Shown here piece by piece: positions 1 through 9,503 of a stretch of 64,000 nt of DNA (positions within the stretch are counted from its first letter, which is position 1; each line of letters begins with the position of its first letter). The stretch is from Bacillota bacterium (GTDB taxonomy: Bacteria; Bacillota; Clostridia; Acetivibrionales; JAFADI01): the NCBI GenBank assembly GCA_023424965.1, contig JAFADI010000212.1:4524-68523 (forward strand). Direction: 5' to 3'. The position numbers and the translations under genes are program-made. Under the pieces are notes generated by a model. That model saw only the letters and a list, made by a program, of their open reading frames with translations, was not told the origin of the DNA and did not search any database.

Positions 1-984
1 TTCCAGGTTTGTTTTGAGGACGGTATCCTCCAGGCTGCTGGCTCCCACGAACTTTCCCGTATTCACGTCGATTACCGTGAGGGCCTCCGTTTTGTCGATC
101 ACCAGATACCCGCCGCACTTTAACCATACCTTCCTTGCCAGGGCCTTGGATATTTTGGATTCGATCTGGTAGTATTCAAATAAATCATAGCTCTTGCTGA
201 AGTATTCCACCCGGAGCTTCAACGCAGGCGATATCATGTCCACCAGCTCCAGCACCTTTGTGTGCTGCTGCCTGTCATTGATGATAAATTTATCCACATT
301 CCAGGTAAAAAGATCACGTACAGCCCTGTATATAAGGCTCAGGTCCTTGTGTATGCACCTGGGGACAGGCCCGCTGTGTTCCTTCTGCTTGATTTTTTCC
401 CACAGCTTCATCAGGAAGTTTAAGTCGTTTGCAAAATCCTCCTCCTGCTTTCCCTCGGAGGCAGTTCTCACAATAAGTCCCATGCCTTTGGGCTTTATCC
501 TCTCCGCGGTCTTTTTGAGCTTGGCGCGCTCCTGGTCATTTTCTATCCGCCTGGACACGCCGACATAATCCGCATTGGGAAGCAAAACCAGATGCCTCCC
601 CGGCAGGGTGATATGGGTCGTAACCCTGGGGCCTTTTGTGCCGATGGGCTCTTTTATTACCTGTACCGTTATTTCCTGTCCCGTTCTCAATATTTCATCA
701 ATGTTATAGCCTTTTAAATCCTGATAAACCTCATCCTCCTCTTCAGAAAACTCCTTTTGCGAAACCGCGTCTCCAACATATAGAAAAGCGTTTTTTTCGA
801 AACCTATGTCGATGAAAGCCGCCTGCATCCCCGGAAGGACACTGCTCACCTTCCCTCTGTAAATATTACCCACAAGCCTTTCGGAATAAGGCCTTTCAAT
901 GTATATCTCAACCAGTTCCTTGTCTTCAAGCAAAGCTACCCGCGTTTCCTGCAACTGAACATCTACGACGATTTCATTTACCAT
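1..984 (-). CDS. rng: Ribonuclease G/E family protein, 3' end beyond window
   Basis: Endoribonuclease of the RNase E/G family, which processes rRNA and turns over mRNA in the cytoplasm. The 328 visible codons start MVNEIVVDVQLQETRVALLE, followed by an S1-like RNA-binding region with the family signature GNIYRGKVSSVLPGMQAAFI (about residues 41-60) and then the RNase H-like part. The frame is still open at base 1, so the catalytic C-terminus, including the DxxxD site, lies mostly outside. The ATG at 984 follows a good GGGGAGG ribosome-binding site. It is the last visible gene of a co-directional block with the DUF2344 and radical SAM genes, 19 bases after the DUF2344 stop. In Clostridia this block usually runs on into rplU-rpmA, which would be to the left of this window. 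Confidence 0.9.
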   Translation of the reverse strand, partial: MVNEIVVDVQLQETRVALLEDKELVEIYIERPYSERLVGNIYRGKVSSVLPGMQAAFIDIGFEKNAFLYVGDAVSQKEFSEEEDEVYQDLKGYNIDEILRTGQEITVQVIKEPIGTKGPRVTTHITLPGRHLVLLPNADYVGVSRRIENDQERAKLKKTAERIKPKGMGLIVRTASEGKQEEDFANDLNFLMKLWEKIKQKEHSGPVPRCIHKDLSLIYRAVRDLFTWNVDKFIINDRQQHTKVLELVDMISPALKLRVEYFSKSYDLFEYYQIESKISKALARKVWLKCGGYLVIDKTEALTVIDVNTGKFVGASSLEDTVLKTNLE

Positions 985-1003
985 TTATACCTCCCCACAC
1001 CCC

Positions 1004-1798
1004 TCACAGGACGTCAGGGTCAAGAGGTTCAACCAATCCACCCTCTTTTCCTACATATAATCCTGTTCGATGTATTTTCAAAGCCTTGATGCCCAAACCT
1101 CCCACTTCATTGAGTGCCGATACCAGCAGCTCAGGCTTGAGGTTTGAAGCGCTTCCTGCACTTAAAAGCGTGTGCAGGCAAAATAAATTTTCCCGGTCAT
1201 ACCGTGGCCCCACAAAGTTCCCCAAAGAAAGCATGCGGACATATTCCAGTATCTCCCTGTCGTCATGCTTTGAAGGGTCCGCCGGCTCATCCACAAGGTC
1301 CGCTTCAATATTATAGATCATTGGCCTTATATCCACATCACGGACTCCATTTTTGCCCTCTTTCTTTACCGTTATACAAGGCTTAGATATAAATCCCCCG
1401 ATCTTTTCTCTTATTAAATTGATACCCTCATTCTTTCCGTCAAAAACAAGGATACTGTAAGCTGCTCCGGCGATGGCCGCCATAATGTTGTTCTTGGCCT
1501 GCCGCACTTCCGCCCGGATGACCGAAAAACCCTCCGGCAGAGAGCCGTTCATCCTTTTAATAAACTCCTCCGGTTCCATGAGCTCATCCAGCTCAAAATC
1601 AGCATATTCTGCCTCACTGGTAACTCCTACCGAAAGGGGCAATCCGAACACCATTTGCGGATGGGGATTGAAGCCCTGTGAGTAGGTCACAGGAATCTCT
1701 GCCCGTCTTGCCGCCCTTTCGAACACTTTCATCATGTCCAGGTGGGAAATATACTTTACTTCATCCCCTCGTACAAACTTAAAGCGGAGCCTATTCAA
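1004..1798 (-). CDS. TIGR03936/DUF2344 family, radical SAM-linked protein
   Basis: Protein of about 264 residues of the DUF2344 (radical-SAM-linked) family, whose function is not established. It begins LNRLRFKFVRGDEVKYISHL, the conserved start of the family, with GFNPHPQMVFGLPLSVGV further on. The frame is open upstream to a GTG at 1888, but I place the start at a TTG at 1798: it sits right after a strong GGGGGAGGG site and overlaps the stop of the upstream radical SAM gene (stop 1793-1791), a layout typical of translational coupling. The longer reading would add 30 residues that are antiparallel to nothing known in the family and lie wholly inside the upstream gene. The two genes are fused into one polypeptide in some other bacteria, which fits the coupling. 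Confidence 0.8.
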   Translation of the reverse strand: MNRLRFKFVRGDEVKYISHLDMMKVFERAARRAEIPVTYSQGFNPHPQMVFGLPLSVGVTSEAEYADFELDELMEPEEFIKRMNGSLPEGFSVIRAEVRQAKNNIMAAIAGAAYSILVFDGKNEGINLIREKIGGFISKPCITVKKEGKNGVRDVDIRPMIYNIEADLVDEPADPSKHDDREILEYVRMLSLGNFVGPRYDRENLFCLHTLLSAGSASNLKPELLVSALNEVGGLGIKALKIHRTGLYVGKEGGLVEPLDPDVL

Positions 1799-3644
1799 AG
1801 CAGATCCCTCCCCCAAAGGCAGCCGCACCGCATCCGGCACAGTCCATCCTGCAATTTGCGGTAAGTTCACCCTTGACCGCTTTCTCACATTCTTTCATCA
1901 AAAATTGTTTCGACACACCGACGTCAATGTGGTCCCATGGGAGAATTTCGCTGAATTCCCGCTTCCTGTTGGAGTAAAATTCAGGACTGACGCCACATTC
2001 TTCAAAGGCCTCCATCCAGCTGCGGAACTTGAAATGCTCGCCCCAGCTGTCAAACTTGCAGCCTTTCTCCCACGCCTTTATCAATACTTCTCCTGTCTTC
2101 CTATCACCCCTTGCAAAGATTGATTCTAAAAAGCTCAATTCTGTGTCATGCCAGTTGTATTTTATATATTTGCTTTTTATTTTTCCTTTTAGGTATATTT
2201 GTTTTTCCCTCAGTACCCCCATGGTATCCTGGGCCTCCCACTGGAAGGGCGTAAATGGCTTTGGTACGAAGGAGGAGGTGCTGATATGGATGCTGAGCCC
2301 TTTTCCCCTTCTTTCCTTCGGTACGCGCATATATACCCCCACAACCTTTTCTCCCAGTTCCGCTATGCCTTCGACATCCTCCAGGGTTTCGGTAGGCAGA
2401 CCCTGCATAAAGTACAGCTTCACACCGCTCCAGCCTCCATTAAAGGCCATGGTTACCGAATTCAGCAGGTCCTCCTCCGTAACGCCCTTGTTTATTACAT
2501 CCCGCAGCCGTTGTGTTCCTGCTTCCGGAGCAAAGGTCAGACCGCTTTTCCGCACCTTCTGAGCCTTTTGCATCAGGTCCAGCGAAAAGGAATCGATGCG
2601 CAAGGAGGGCAGGGAAAGATTGACCTTTTTGGGCTCCAGTTCCTCGATCAGTCCCCCCGTAAGTTCTTTTAAGCCTTTATAGTCACTGGTGCTTAAAGAC
2701 GTAAGGGAAATTTCCTCGTAACCGGTGCTTTCCTCCAGCTTTTTTGCCAGGGAAAGCAGCCTTTCAGGCGTGCGCTCCCTCACCGGCCTGTAAACAAACC
2801 CGGCCTGGCAGAAACGGCAGCCCCGGGTACAGCCCCTGAAAAGCTCCAGCATGATTCTGTCGTGTACGATGTCGGTAAAAGGAACGATGATTTTCTCCGG
2901 AAAATAAACGTCTTCGATTTCCTTGATAATCCTTTTCCTTATCTTTTCCGGATACCTCTTATCTCTGGGTTCTATGGCTTTTATGGTGCCGTCGCCGTTA
3001 TAGCTTACATTATAAAAGCCCGGCACATAAATTCCTTCAATGGATGCAATGCTTTCCAGAAAAGCCTCCCTGCTTTCACCCTTTTCCTTCCAGGAGATGT
3101 ATTTGTCCATGACCTCCAGTATGATTTCTTCGCCTTCCCCCATCATGAAGAAATCGATGATTTCCGCCAGGGGTTCGGGATTATAGGCGCAGGGGCCACC
3201 GGCACAGACAAAGGGATCTTCCTTTGTCCTCTGGGAGGACCTGAAGGGTACTCCCCCCAAATCCAGCATATTGATGATGTTGGTGTAGCTCATCTCATAC
3301 TGAAGGGTGAAACCCACAACGTCAAATTCCTTTAGAGGACTTTTGGTTTCAAGGGAGAAAAGCGGTATGCCGTACTCCCTCATCTTTTTTTCCATGTCCA
3401 CCCAGGGGGCAAAAAACCGCTCGCAGTAGATGTCTTTATCTTCATTGAGCAAGTGGTACAGGATTTTCATGCCAAGATGGGACATACCTATTTCATAGAC
3501 ATCGGGAAAACAAAAAGCAAACCTGGCCTTTACACCCGCCGGGTCCTTCTGGACGGAATTCCATTCGTTTCCCGTATATCTGGAAGGTTTCTCAACGCTT
3601 TGAAGTATTTCATCGCTTATTCTTAATACCATGTTATGGTTCAC
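1791..3644 (-). CDS. TIGR03960 family B12-binding-like radical SAM protein
   Basis: 617-residue radical SAM protein of the TIGR03960 type. An N-terminal cobalamin-binding-like Rossmann region (FCFPDVYEIGMSHLGMKILY, about residues 44-63) is followed by the radical SAM core with the CxxxCxxC cluster site in LFRGCTRGCRFCQAGF (around residue 275), and a C-terminal extension rich in cysteine (MDCAGCGAAAFGGGICFE). Substrate unknown. Start: GTG at 3644 or ATG at 3632, since neither has a strong ribosome-binding site. It leads the operon with the DUF2344 gene and RNase G, an arrangement conserved in Clostridia, which has led to the inference of an RNA- or ribosome-related role. Confidence 0.85.
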   Translation of the reverse strand: MNHNMVLRISDEILQSVEKPSRYTGNEWNSVQKDPAGVKARFAFCFPDVYEIGMSHLGMKILYHLLNEDKDIYCERFFAPWVDMEKKMREYGIPLFSLETKSPLKEFDVVGFTLQYEMSYTNIINMLDLGGVPFRSSQRTKEDPFVCAGGPCAYNPEPLAEIIDFFMMGEGEEIILEVMDKYISWKEKGESREAFLESIASIEGIYVPGFYNVSYNGDGTIKAIEPRDKRYPEKIRKRIIKEIEDVYFPEKIIVPFTDIVHDRIMLELFRGCTRGCRFCQAGFVYRPVRERTPERLLSLAKKLEESTGYEEISLTSLSTSDYKGLKELTGGLIEELEPKKVNLSLPSLRIDSFSLDLMQKAQKVRKSGLTFAPEAGTQRLRDVINKGVTEEDLLNSVTMAFNGGWSGVKLYFMQGLPTETLEDVEGIAELGEKVVGVYMRVPKERRGKGLSIHISTSSFVPKPFTPFQWEAQDTMGVLREKQIYLKGKIKSKYIKYNWHDTELSFLESIFARGDRKTGEVLIKAWEKGCKFDSWGEHFKFRSWMEAFEECGVSPEFYSNRKREFSEILPWDHIDVGVSKQFLMKECEKAVKGELTANCRMDCAGCGAAAFGGGICFE

Positions 3645-3872
3645 CGTGATTCATCGAGGTAACCGGCTGTAAAGGCCAACATATAATTCTCCCATCGAAT
3701 TTATCTCCGTTTACAGCCCGGTCTCTATAACAAATCAATCCTTGGTTTCAAAGTTTGTTATCAATAAAATTTTATTATACGATAGAATTAATGGCCCCGC
3801 TCATTATAATACCCAATTGTCATCTTTTTAGCAATAGACACCGGTGCAAATTGCCTAATTTTGTAATAGTGC

Positions 3873-4871
3873 TTATGCCTTATAGGTCTTTGCATAGAGA
3901 GCCGCAAGCCTTATGGCCTCTACCATGCTCACTTCCCCGGCAATTCCCTGTCCTGCGATGTCAAAGGCCGTTCCGTGGTCTACCGAGGTCCTGAGAAAAG
4001 GCATTCCGATGGTAAGGGAAATGGTTTTTTCAAAATCAACGGTTTTGGTGGCGATATGCCCCTGGTCATGATAGAGGGAAAGAACCGCACCGTATTTCCC
4101 TTTCAGCGCCTGGTAAAAGACAGAATCTGCAGGAACGGGGCCCACCACCCTGTATCCCTTGTCGCTCAACTCCTTAACGGCCGGCTCTACTTCTCTCACC
4201 TCTTCATCCCCGAAAAGCCCGTGCTCTCCGTTGTGGGGATTGAGGCCCGCCACAGCCAGGGAGGCTTCGGGAAGGCCCATTTTATTCAATGCGTCCAGAC
4301 ACCGGACGATATAATCCGTAAGCCTTTCCCTAGTTACCATGTCGCAGGCCTTCCGCAAGGACACATGCCTTGAAAGGAAGAAAACCCGCATATCGTAAAC
4401 CTGGAACATGGTGAGGGGATCATGGGTACCCGTAAGCCCTGCAAGGATTTCCGTGTGGCCGATAAAATTGATCCCGGCGGCCTTTAACGCTTCCTTATTT
4501 ATCGGTGTGGTAGCGATGGCTGCAATCTCACCGCCCTTTGCCAGTTCCACCGTACGGGCGATATACTCATACGCCGCCCTTCCCGCCTCCGCCTGAACTT
4601 TTCCATACTGCAGCGCTTGCGCATCAATATTTTCAAGGGATATGACATCGATGGTGCCGTGGGAATAGAGCCCCTCCTCCGGGCCATGAACACAGTTAAA
4701 TTTCAGTCCCGTATTTACAATACCCGCAATCCTTTCCAGGACTTTCAGGTCTCCCACCACAAGGGGTTTGCACCAATCATACAATTCCCTGTTTTTTAAT
4801 GCCTTTACAACGATCTCAGGTCCGATCCCTGCAGGGTCTCCTACAGGTATGCCTATCACAGGCCTGTTCAT
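3873..4871 (-). CDS. pdxA: PdxA-family 4-phospho-threonate/erythronate dehydrogenase
   Basis: 332-residue member of the PdxA family, NAD-dependent decarboxylating dehydrogenases of 4-phosphohydroxy-L-threonine or, in the PdxA2 branch, of 4-phospho-D-threonate/erythronate. It begins [20 protein letters not shown]. Metal and substrate histidines are visible in [21 protein letters not shown] and [13 protein letters not shown]. No other vitamin B6 gene (pdxB, pdxJ, serC) is nearby, while an MFS transporter gene lies 60 bases upstream on the same strand. A catabolic PdxA2-like role on an imported sugar acid is therefore as plausible as PLP biosynthesis. No DtnK/DUF1537 kinase partner, which usually accompanies PdxA2, is visible. 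Confidence 0.85.
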   Translation of the reverse strand: MNRPVIGIPVGDPAGIGPEIVVKALKNRELYDWCKPLVVGDLKVLERIAGIVNTGLKFNCVHGPEEGLYSHGTIDVISLENIDAQALQYGKVQAEAGRAAYEYIARTVELAKGGEIAAIATTPINKEALKAAGINFIGHTEILAGLTGTHDPLTMFQVYDMRVFFLSRHVSLRKACDMVTRERLTDYIVRCLDALNKMGLPEASLAVAGLNPHNGEHGLFGDEEVREVEPAVKELSDKGYRVVGPVPADSVFYQALKGKYGAVLSLYHDQGHIATKTVDFEKTISLTIGMPFLRTSVDHGTAFDIAGQGIAGEVSMVEAIRLAALYAKTYKA

Positions 4872-4931
4872 GAGCAGCAGCTCCCTTCAAAAATTGATTT
4901 TTTCCTTCCTCCTGCCCTCTGCCGGAAAATT

Positions 4932-6191
4932 TTACGCAGGCAGGTCACCGGAATCTGACGTGTATATATTTCTTCCCCTGAACCACCTTGCCATAAACAG
5001 TATGGCGGCAAACAATCTGAAGCTGCCGATGGCGACAAAGGTTTTTATTATGCCTACATGACTGTATATCCATACTCCGATCAAAGGAGAAATAAAACCT
5101 GAAATGTATAAAAATGTATTGAAAAATGAAATGTACAGGGTCTTTTTATTTTCCGGAAGCAGCTCGATGAGATTGCAGAAAAGGGCCAGGTTGAACGCGG
5201 CAAGGGAAAAGCCGATGACCGCGTTGATCACAAGGATCACATACAGGTTTGTGGTCAGGATGTACATGAAGGGATTTGCCGCAAGCCCTAAAGCTCCCAG
5301 GGTTATCACAAGGCTGTTTCCCTTCTTTTCCGCAAGCCTGTTCCACATGGAAAAAGAAAGAAAGGATGCCAGGCCGCTGGTTACGCTGAGTAAAGCCAGT
5401 TGAAATTCATTTGCCTTCACATGGTCCACATTGTACAGAAAAAAGATGGGCCAGCCCGTCTGCCACGCCACATGATAGATAAACGCGCAGAAGGTATAGA
5501 TGAGGAAAGGCCTGTGGGACAATATCTCTTTAAAAGCCTCCAGGCTGAACTTCAGCTTTTCTCCATTCCCTTCCACCGGTTCCTGCCTGTCGGATTTGAT
5601 CCTGGACAGAAACCATACCTGTAGGAGGGCAATCAAAAAACAGAGGGCGTAAATCAACTGGTATGCGGCTATTTTATTTTCTCTGCCCCAGGGAACCCAG
5701 GAGATGAGCAATCCTGCAAAAAGTGCCGCTACGAGTCCGAAGAAGGCACTGTATTTGCTCCTTAGCGAATAAATCTTGCTGGCTTCATTCCCGGTAAAAG
5801 TGTATGAAAAGAAAGACTGCCAGGTGGTGGTATACAAAGAGCCGGGCCAGTTCATCAGCCCTATCAGCAGGACGTAGGTGTTCAGCACCAGATATTCCGG
5901 CAGCAGCGGCACAAAAGCAATCAGGGAATAAAAGGCCCCATTCATTAAAATCAAAACACAGGTAGCCATTTTCTTATCCCGGATTCTTTCGATGAAAATG
6001 CTGCAGGGCACCAGTACGAGGATGGCCACCAGCTGCGGCAGGGAATTGATCAGGGCAATATGTAAATCCGAGGCTCCAAGCCTTTTCGCAAATATCTGGG
6101 TAAAAGGATTGTACAGGTTCAGTATTACCGCAGCCGCGATTCCTTCAAGTATAACAAAGAGTGCTGTCTTTTCGTGGTTGGAAAGTTTCAT
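4932..6191 (-). CDS. Major facilitator superfamily transporter
   Basis: 419-residue integral membrane protein with about twelve hydrophobic segments and a hydrophilic central loop (about residues 195-215) between the two six-helix halves, as in MFS carriers. Basic inter-helix motifs such as FIERIRDKKMATCVLILM are visible after the second helix. Substrate cannot be read from sequence. It precedes the PdxA-family gene on the same strand (60-base gap), so an organic acid or sugar-acid substrate is a guess. A REP-like repeat lies about 55 bases upstream of the start. Confidence 0.8.
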   Translation of the reverse strand: MKLSNHEKTALFVILEGIAAAVILNLYNPFTQIFAKRLGASDLHIALINSLPQLVAILVLVPCSIFIERIRDKKMATCVLILMNGAFYSLIAFVPLLPEYLVLNTYVLLIGLMNWPGSLYTTTWQSFFSYTFTGNEASKIYSLRSKYSAFFGLVAALFAGLLISWVPWGRENKIAAYQLIYALCFLIALLQVWFLSRIKSDRQEPVEGNGEKLKFSLEAFKEILSHRPFLIYTFCAFIYHVAWQTGWPIFFLYNVDHVKANEFQLALLSVTSGLASFLSFSMWNRLAEKKGNSLVITLGALGLAANPFMYILTTNLYVILVINAVIGFSLAAFNLALFCNLIELLPENKKTLYISFFNTFLYISGFISPLIGVWIYSHVGIIKTFVAIGSFRLFAAILFMARWFRGRNIYTSDSGDLPA

Positions 6192-6246
6192 TGGATTAAA
6201 CCTTCATATTTAGTAATGTCATCTTCTCTATTTTATCACATTCCGA

Positions 6247-6264
6247 GGGGACAGTCCTCAACTT
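6247..6264 (-). repeat. REP-like 18-mer, single copy
   Basis: Copy of the window's 18-base repeat (AAGTTGAGGACTGTCCCC on the minus strand) in the divergent intergenic region between the MFS gene and the DUF3298 gene. It belongs to the family associated with the RAYT-type transposase at 43.3-44.3 kb. Confidence 0.8.
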
Positions 6265-6342
6265 CTACAGAAAAAGCGTTAACCAACGCCCCGCTGCCGG
6301 AATACTATATACCAGGATTTTTTTAACCAGGAAGAACCATCG

Positions 6343-6960
6343 ATGAATACCGTACCCCCACCCGTGCAAATATTGACACAGCGTATGCCGTACCCCAATA
6401 TGGACCTGTTCTATCCCGTCGTGATAGGCCTTCCCAATCCCTATGTACAGCAAAGGATAAATGCCGCCCTCATGGCAACCGTCAATGGACTTATCGTAAA
6501 ACAGGGTTACTATACCAATCCCTCGACGCAAATTACAGGCTGGTATGAAATAAAAAACAACCAGCGAGGCATTCTCAGCCTCAACATCGGCAATTACGCC
6601 TATCCGCCCCATGCGGCCCACGGCATGACCTATATAAAATCCCTGACCTTTGATGTAAATTCAGGCAGGCTCTATCAGCTGAAAGAGCTGTTTAAACCGG
6701 GCAGCGATTATGTAAAAGAGCTTTCGGCAATGATAAGGAGACAGATAGAACAGCGTCAAATTCCCCTTTTGAACGGTTTTAACGGTATAAAACCCGATCA
6801 GGATTTCTACATTGCCGATAAAGCTCTGGTGATATACTTCCAATTATATGAGATAACTCCCTATTATGTCGGTTTGCCCATGTTCCCCATCTCGGTATTT
6901 GATGTCCAGAATATTGCCGCCGACCAGGGGCCCCTTGAAATCATGGCAACCAATGACTGA
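6343..6960 (+). CDS. DUF3298/DUF4163-type (RsiV-like) protein
   Basis: 205-residue protein with the DUF4163-DUF3298 fold seen in the extracytoplasmic part of RsiV and PdaC-like proteins. The first part contains YPVVIGLPNPYVQQRINAAL and IGNYAYPPHAAHGMTYIKSL. The second part (GRLYQLKELFKPGSDY, then YIADKALVIYFQLYEITPYY) is the DUF3298 half. Unlike most relatives it has no visible signal peptide or membrane anchor: the start MNTVPPPVQI is not hydrophobic. It may therefore be cytoplasmic, or exported in another way. An AGGAAG site precedes the ATG. It is convergent with the Nfn-like operon, with 32 bases between stops. Function unknown; protein-ligand or peptidoglycan binding are family-based guesses. 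Confidence 0.75.
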   Translation: MNTVPPPVQILTQRMPYPNMDLFYPVVIGLPNPYVQQRINAALMATVNGLIVKQGYYTNPSTQITGWYEIKNNQRGILSLNIGNYAYPPHAAHGMTYIKSLTFDVNSGRLYQLKELFKPGSDYVKELSAMIRRQIEQRQIPLLNGFNGIKPDQDFYIADKALVIYFQLYEITPYYVGLPMFPISVFDVQNIAADQGPLEIMATND

Positions 6961-6992
6961 TGGGCAGCCAGAGGCAGAATACCTTTGTGGTG

Positions 6993-8408
6993 CTATTCTT
7001 TGTTCTTCAAGTATTCGTCAATGGCTTTGGCCGCCTTCTTTCCCGCGCCCATGGCGAGGATGACCGTGGCAGCACCCGTAACGGCGTCTCCTCCGGCAAA
7101 CACTCCGTCCTTGCTTGTGGCGCCGGTTTCTTCCTGCGCTACGATTCCGCCCCATTTCTCGGTGTCCAGGCCCGACGTGGTGGAAACAATGAGGGGGTTG
7201 GGAGTTTGCCCGATGGCAATGATCACCGTTTCAACCTCCAGAACATGTTCCGACCCGGCTTTGACCACCGCTTTCCTCCTGCCCGAACTGTCGGCCTCCC
7301 CCAGCTCCATTTCCACACATTCCATGCCCTTCACCCATCCGTCCTCCGTACCTATAATCCGGGTGGGATTTGTCAGCAGCTTGAAAATGATTCCTTCCTC
7401 TTTTGCATGGTGAACCTCTTCCAATCTTGCGGGCATTTCCTTCTCGGACCTTCTGTACACAATGTATACCTTCTCGGCCCCGAGCCTTTTTGCACTTCTG
7501 GCCGCATCCATGGCCACATTGCCTCCGCCGACCACAGCCACTGCTTTCCCTACCTTTACAGGCGTATCACACTTGGGGAACAGGTATGCCTTCATCAGGT
7601 TGATTCTCGTTAAAAATTCATTGGCAGAGTACACCCCGTTGAGGTTTTCCCCGGGAATATTCATAAAACTGGGCAGTCCTGCACCGCTTCCGATGAATAT
7701 GGCTTCATACCCTTCACCGGTCAGTTCGTCAAGGGACAGCACCTTCCCGATGACCATGTTGGTTTTTATCTCAACACCCAGCTGCCTTACGGAATCGATT
7801 TCCTTCTGGACCATGGCTTTGGGAAGCCTGAATTCAGGTATCCCATACATCAGCACACCACCGGGAGTATGGAAGGCCTCAAAAATAGTGACCGCATAGC
7901 CCAGCTTTGCCAGGTCTCCCGCACAGCTCAGACTGGCAGGCCCGGAACCGATAACCGCTATTTTTCTATTCAGGCTGTCCTTCTTTTCCACCTTTGGACT
8001 CCTGTTCGCCATATACCAGTCGGCCACAAACCTTTCAAGCCTTCCGATTCCCACCGGTTCACCTTTTTTACCCCTCACGCACAGATTCTCACACTGGCTC
8101 TCCTGGGGACAGACCCTGCCGCAAATGGCAGGAAGACTGTTGGTCTCCCGGACCTTGTCATACGCCTCTTCAAATTTACCTTCGGCAACAAGCTTTACAA
8201 ATTCCGGAATTTTTACATTTACCGGACATCCCATCACACAGGGCGCATTCTTGCAGTTAAGGCACCGCTGGGCTTCCTCCTTTGCCATATCCTCCGTATA
8301 GCCCAATGCCACTTCAAGAAAGTTTTTATTTCTTACCTCCGGATTCTGTTCCGGCATTTTTACTTTATTTAAAGACATGTTCGGCATATCCTTCTGTCCC
8401 CTTTCCAT
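6993..8408 (-). CDS. nfnB: NfnB/GltD-like NADPH-linked flavoprotein subunit
   Basis: 471-residue flavoprotein of the glutamate-synthase small-subunit family. N-terminal [4Fe-4S] ligands are C49, C52, C57, C61 and C96, C100, C106, C110; an FAD site (IAVIGSGPASLSCAGDLAKL) and an NADPH site (AVAVVGGGNVAMDAARSAKR) follow. On its own it could be called GltA/GltD, but no large glutamate synthase subunit is present. It lies 27 bases downstream of a 280-residue FAD/[2Fe-2S] subunit of the NfnA/SudB type. The pair is the size and order of NfnAB, the bifurcating NADH-dependent ferredoxin:NADP oxidoreductase. In-frame ATG codons at residues 1, 8 and 11 leave the exact start open. Its promoter carries the palindrome shared with ygeW and ygeX. 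Confidence 0.8.
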   Translation of the reverse strand: MERGQKDMPNMSLNKVKMPEQNPEVRNKNFLEVALGYTEDMAKEEAQRCLNCKNAPCVMGCPVNVKIPEFVKLVAEGKFEEAYDKVRETNSLPAICGRVCPQESQCENLCVRGKKGEPVGIGRLERFVADWYMANRSPKVEKKDSLNRKIAVIGSGPASLSCAGDLAKLGYAVTIFEAFHTPGGVLMYGIPEFRLPKAMVQKEIDSVRQLGVEIKTNMVIGKVLSLDELTGEGYEAIFIGSGAGLPSFMNIPGENLNGVYSANEFLTRINLMKAYLFPKCDTPVKVGKAVAVVGGGNVAMDAARSAKRLGAEKVYIVYRRSEKEMPARLEEVHHAKEEGIIFKLLTNPTRIIGTEDGWVKGMECVEMELGEADSSGRRKAVVKAGSEHVLEVETVIIAIGQTPNPLIVSTTSGLDTEKWGGIVAQEETGATSKDGVFAGGDAVTGAATVILAMGAGKKAAKAIDEYLKNKE

Positions 8409-8435
8409 GTTATCCGTCAGGCCCTTCGCCCTCCG

Positions 8436-9278
8436 TCAATTTTCCACCGCATTCATCCTGCAGAGGTGTTCATCCACCGACCGTTTTTCTTCACCCTTGT
8501 ACATGGCCTGTCTTCGCATGGCCTCGTCAAAATCCACCTCATGCCCGTCAAAGTCGGGGCCGTCCACACAGGCAAATTTTATTTTCCCGCCCACGGTAAG
8601 GCGGCAGCCCCCGCACATTCCCGTACCGTCAATCATCACCGGGTTCATGCTCACGATGGTTTTGATCCCATATTCCTTTGTGAGCTTGCTGACCATCTTC
8701 ATCATGATGAGAGGCCCTATGGCAATGACCAGGTCATATTGGTTTCCTTCCTCAATCAATCCCTTCAATATATCCGTTACAAACCCTTTGGTGCCGTTGG
8801 AACCGTCATCGGTGGCCACAACCAGCCTGCTGCTCACGGCTTCCATTTCCTTTTCCAATATCACAAGGTCCTTGTTCCTGAAGCCTGTGATGACATGCAC
8901 CTCGGCTCCCAGGCCATGAAGTTTTTTTGCCTGGGGGTAGGCAATGGCAGAGCCAAGCCCCCCACCGATTACCGCAGCTTTTTTTACTCCGTCAAGATGG
9001 GAAGCCACACCCAGAGGTCCCGCAAAATCCAACAGGCTGTCTCCCTCTTCGAGAGTGCCCAGCACCTTTGTGGTTTTCCCCACTTCCTGAAATATAATGG
9101 TCACGGTACCCTTATCCCTGTCATAGTCCGCAATGGTCAGAGGGATCCGCTCTCCGTCTTCATCCACCCTCAATATGATAAACTGCCCCGGTTCAGCTTT
9201 CCTCGCAATATATGGGGCGTCTATTTCCAGCAATTTTACAAAAGGGTTCAAACTTTCTTTTCTAACGATTTTATACAT
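8436..9278 (-). CDS. nfnA: NfnA/SudB-like FAD and [2Fe-2S] electron-transfer subunit
   Basis: 280-residue ferredoxin-NADP-reductase-like protein related to the electron-transfer subunit of dihydroorotate dehydrogenase (PyrK), sulfide dehydrogenase SudB and NfnA. It has an FAD domain (GQFIILRVDEDGERIPLTIA), an NAD domain (AAVIGGGLGSAIAY) and a [2Fe-2S] site with C222, C225 and C237 inside GTGMCGGCRLTVGG. The start is set at the ATG at 9278, preceded by GCGGAGGA; the frame is open a further 30 codons upstream without a site. With the downstream NfnB-like gene it would interconvert NADH, reduced ferredoxin and NADPH. A catabolic island making reduced ferredoxin or needing NADPH for YgfK is a plausible reason for its presence. 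Confidence 0.8.
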   Translation of the reverse strand: MYKIVRKESLNPFVKLLEIDAPYIARKAEPGQFIILRVDEDGERIPLTIADYDRDKGTVTIIFQEVGKTTKVLGTLEEGDSLLDFAGPLGVASHLDGVKKAAVIGGGLGSAIAYPQAKKLHGLGAEVHVITGFRNKDLVILEKEMEAVSSRLVVATDDGSNGTKGFVTDILKGLIEEGNQYDLVIAIGPLIMMKMVSKLTKEYGIKTIVSMNPVMIDGTGMCGGCRLTVGGKIKFACVDGPDFDGHEVDFDEAMRRQAMYKGEEKRSVDEHLCRMNAVEN

Positions 9279-9474
9279 ACCATTCCTCCGCTTTTTTATA
9301 AATTCTACCGGGAATTCCGCTGTTTGTCCACCCATTGCTTTGCTCAGGGTATCTGCATCCCTGGTCAACCGTTCCTCTTCTTTCTATTATAAGTAATCCC
9401 CCGGGCTATTTCCAGTCTACTTTAAAATCAGTTTATTTCATGAATAATTTCACGCACTGAATCCTTCTACTCTA

Positions 9475-9503
9475 ATTATACAAAAACTTGATTGATTAAT
9501 CAA
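9475..9503 (-). promoter_or_regulatory. sigma-A promoter of nfnAB
   Basis: TTGATT (9503-9498), 17-base spacer, TATAAT (9480-9475), reading leftwards into nfnA with a leader of about 190 bases. The -35 box and spacer lie inside the large palindrome at 9481-9514. Confidence 0.7.

Noticed and set aside
1799..1888. Upstream GTG start of the DUF2344 protein
   Set aside because: The TTG at 1798 has the better ribosome-binding site and the family's conserved N-terminus begins there.
6993..8408. Plain glutamate synthase small subunit
   Set aside because: No large subunit nearby; adjacency to a NfnA/SudB-type subunit fits a transhydrogenase-like complex better, though the family-level similarity is real.
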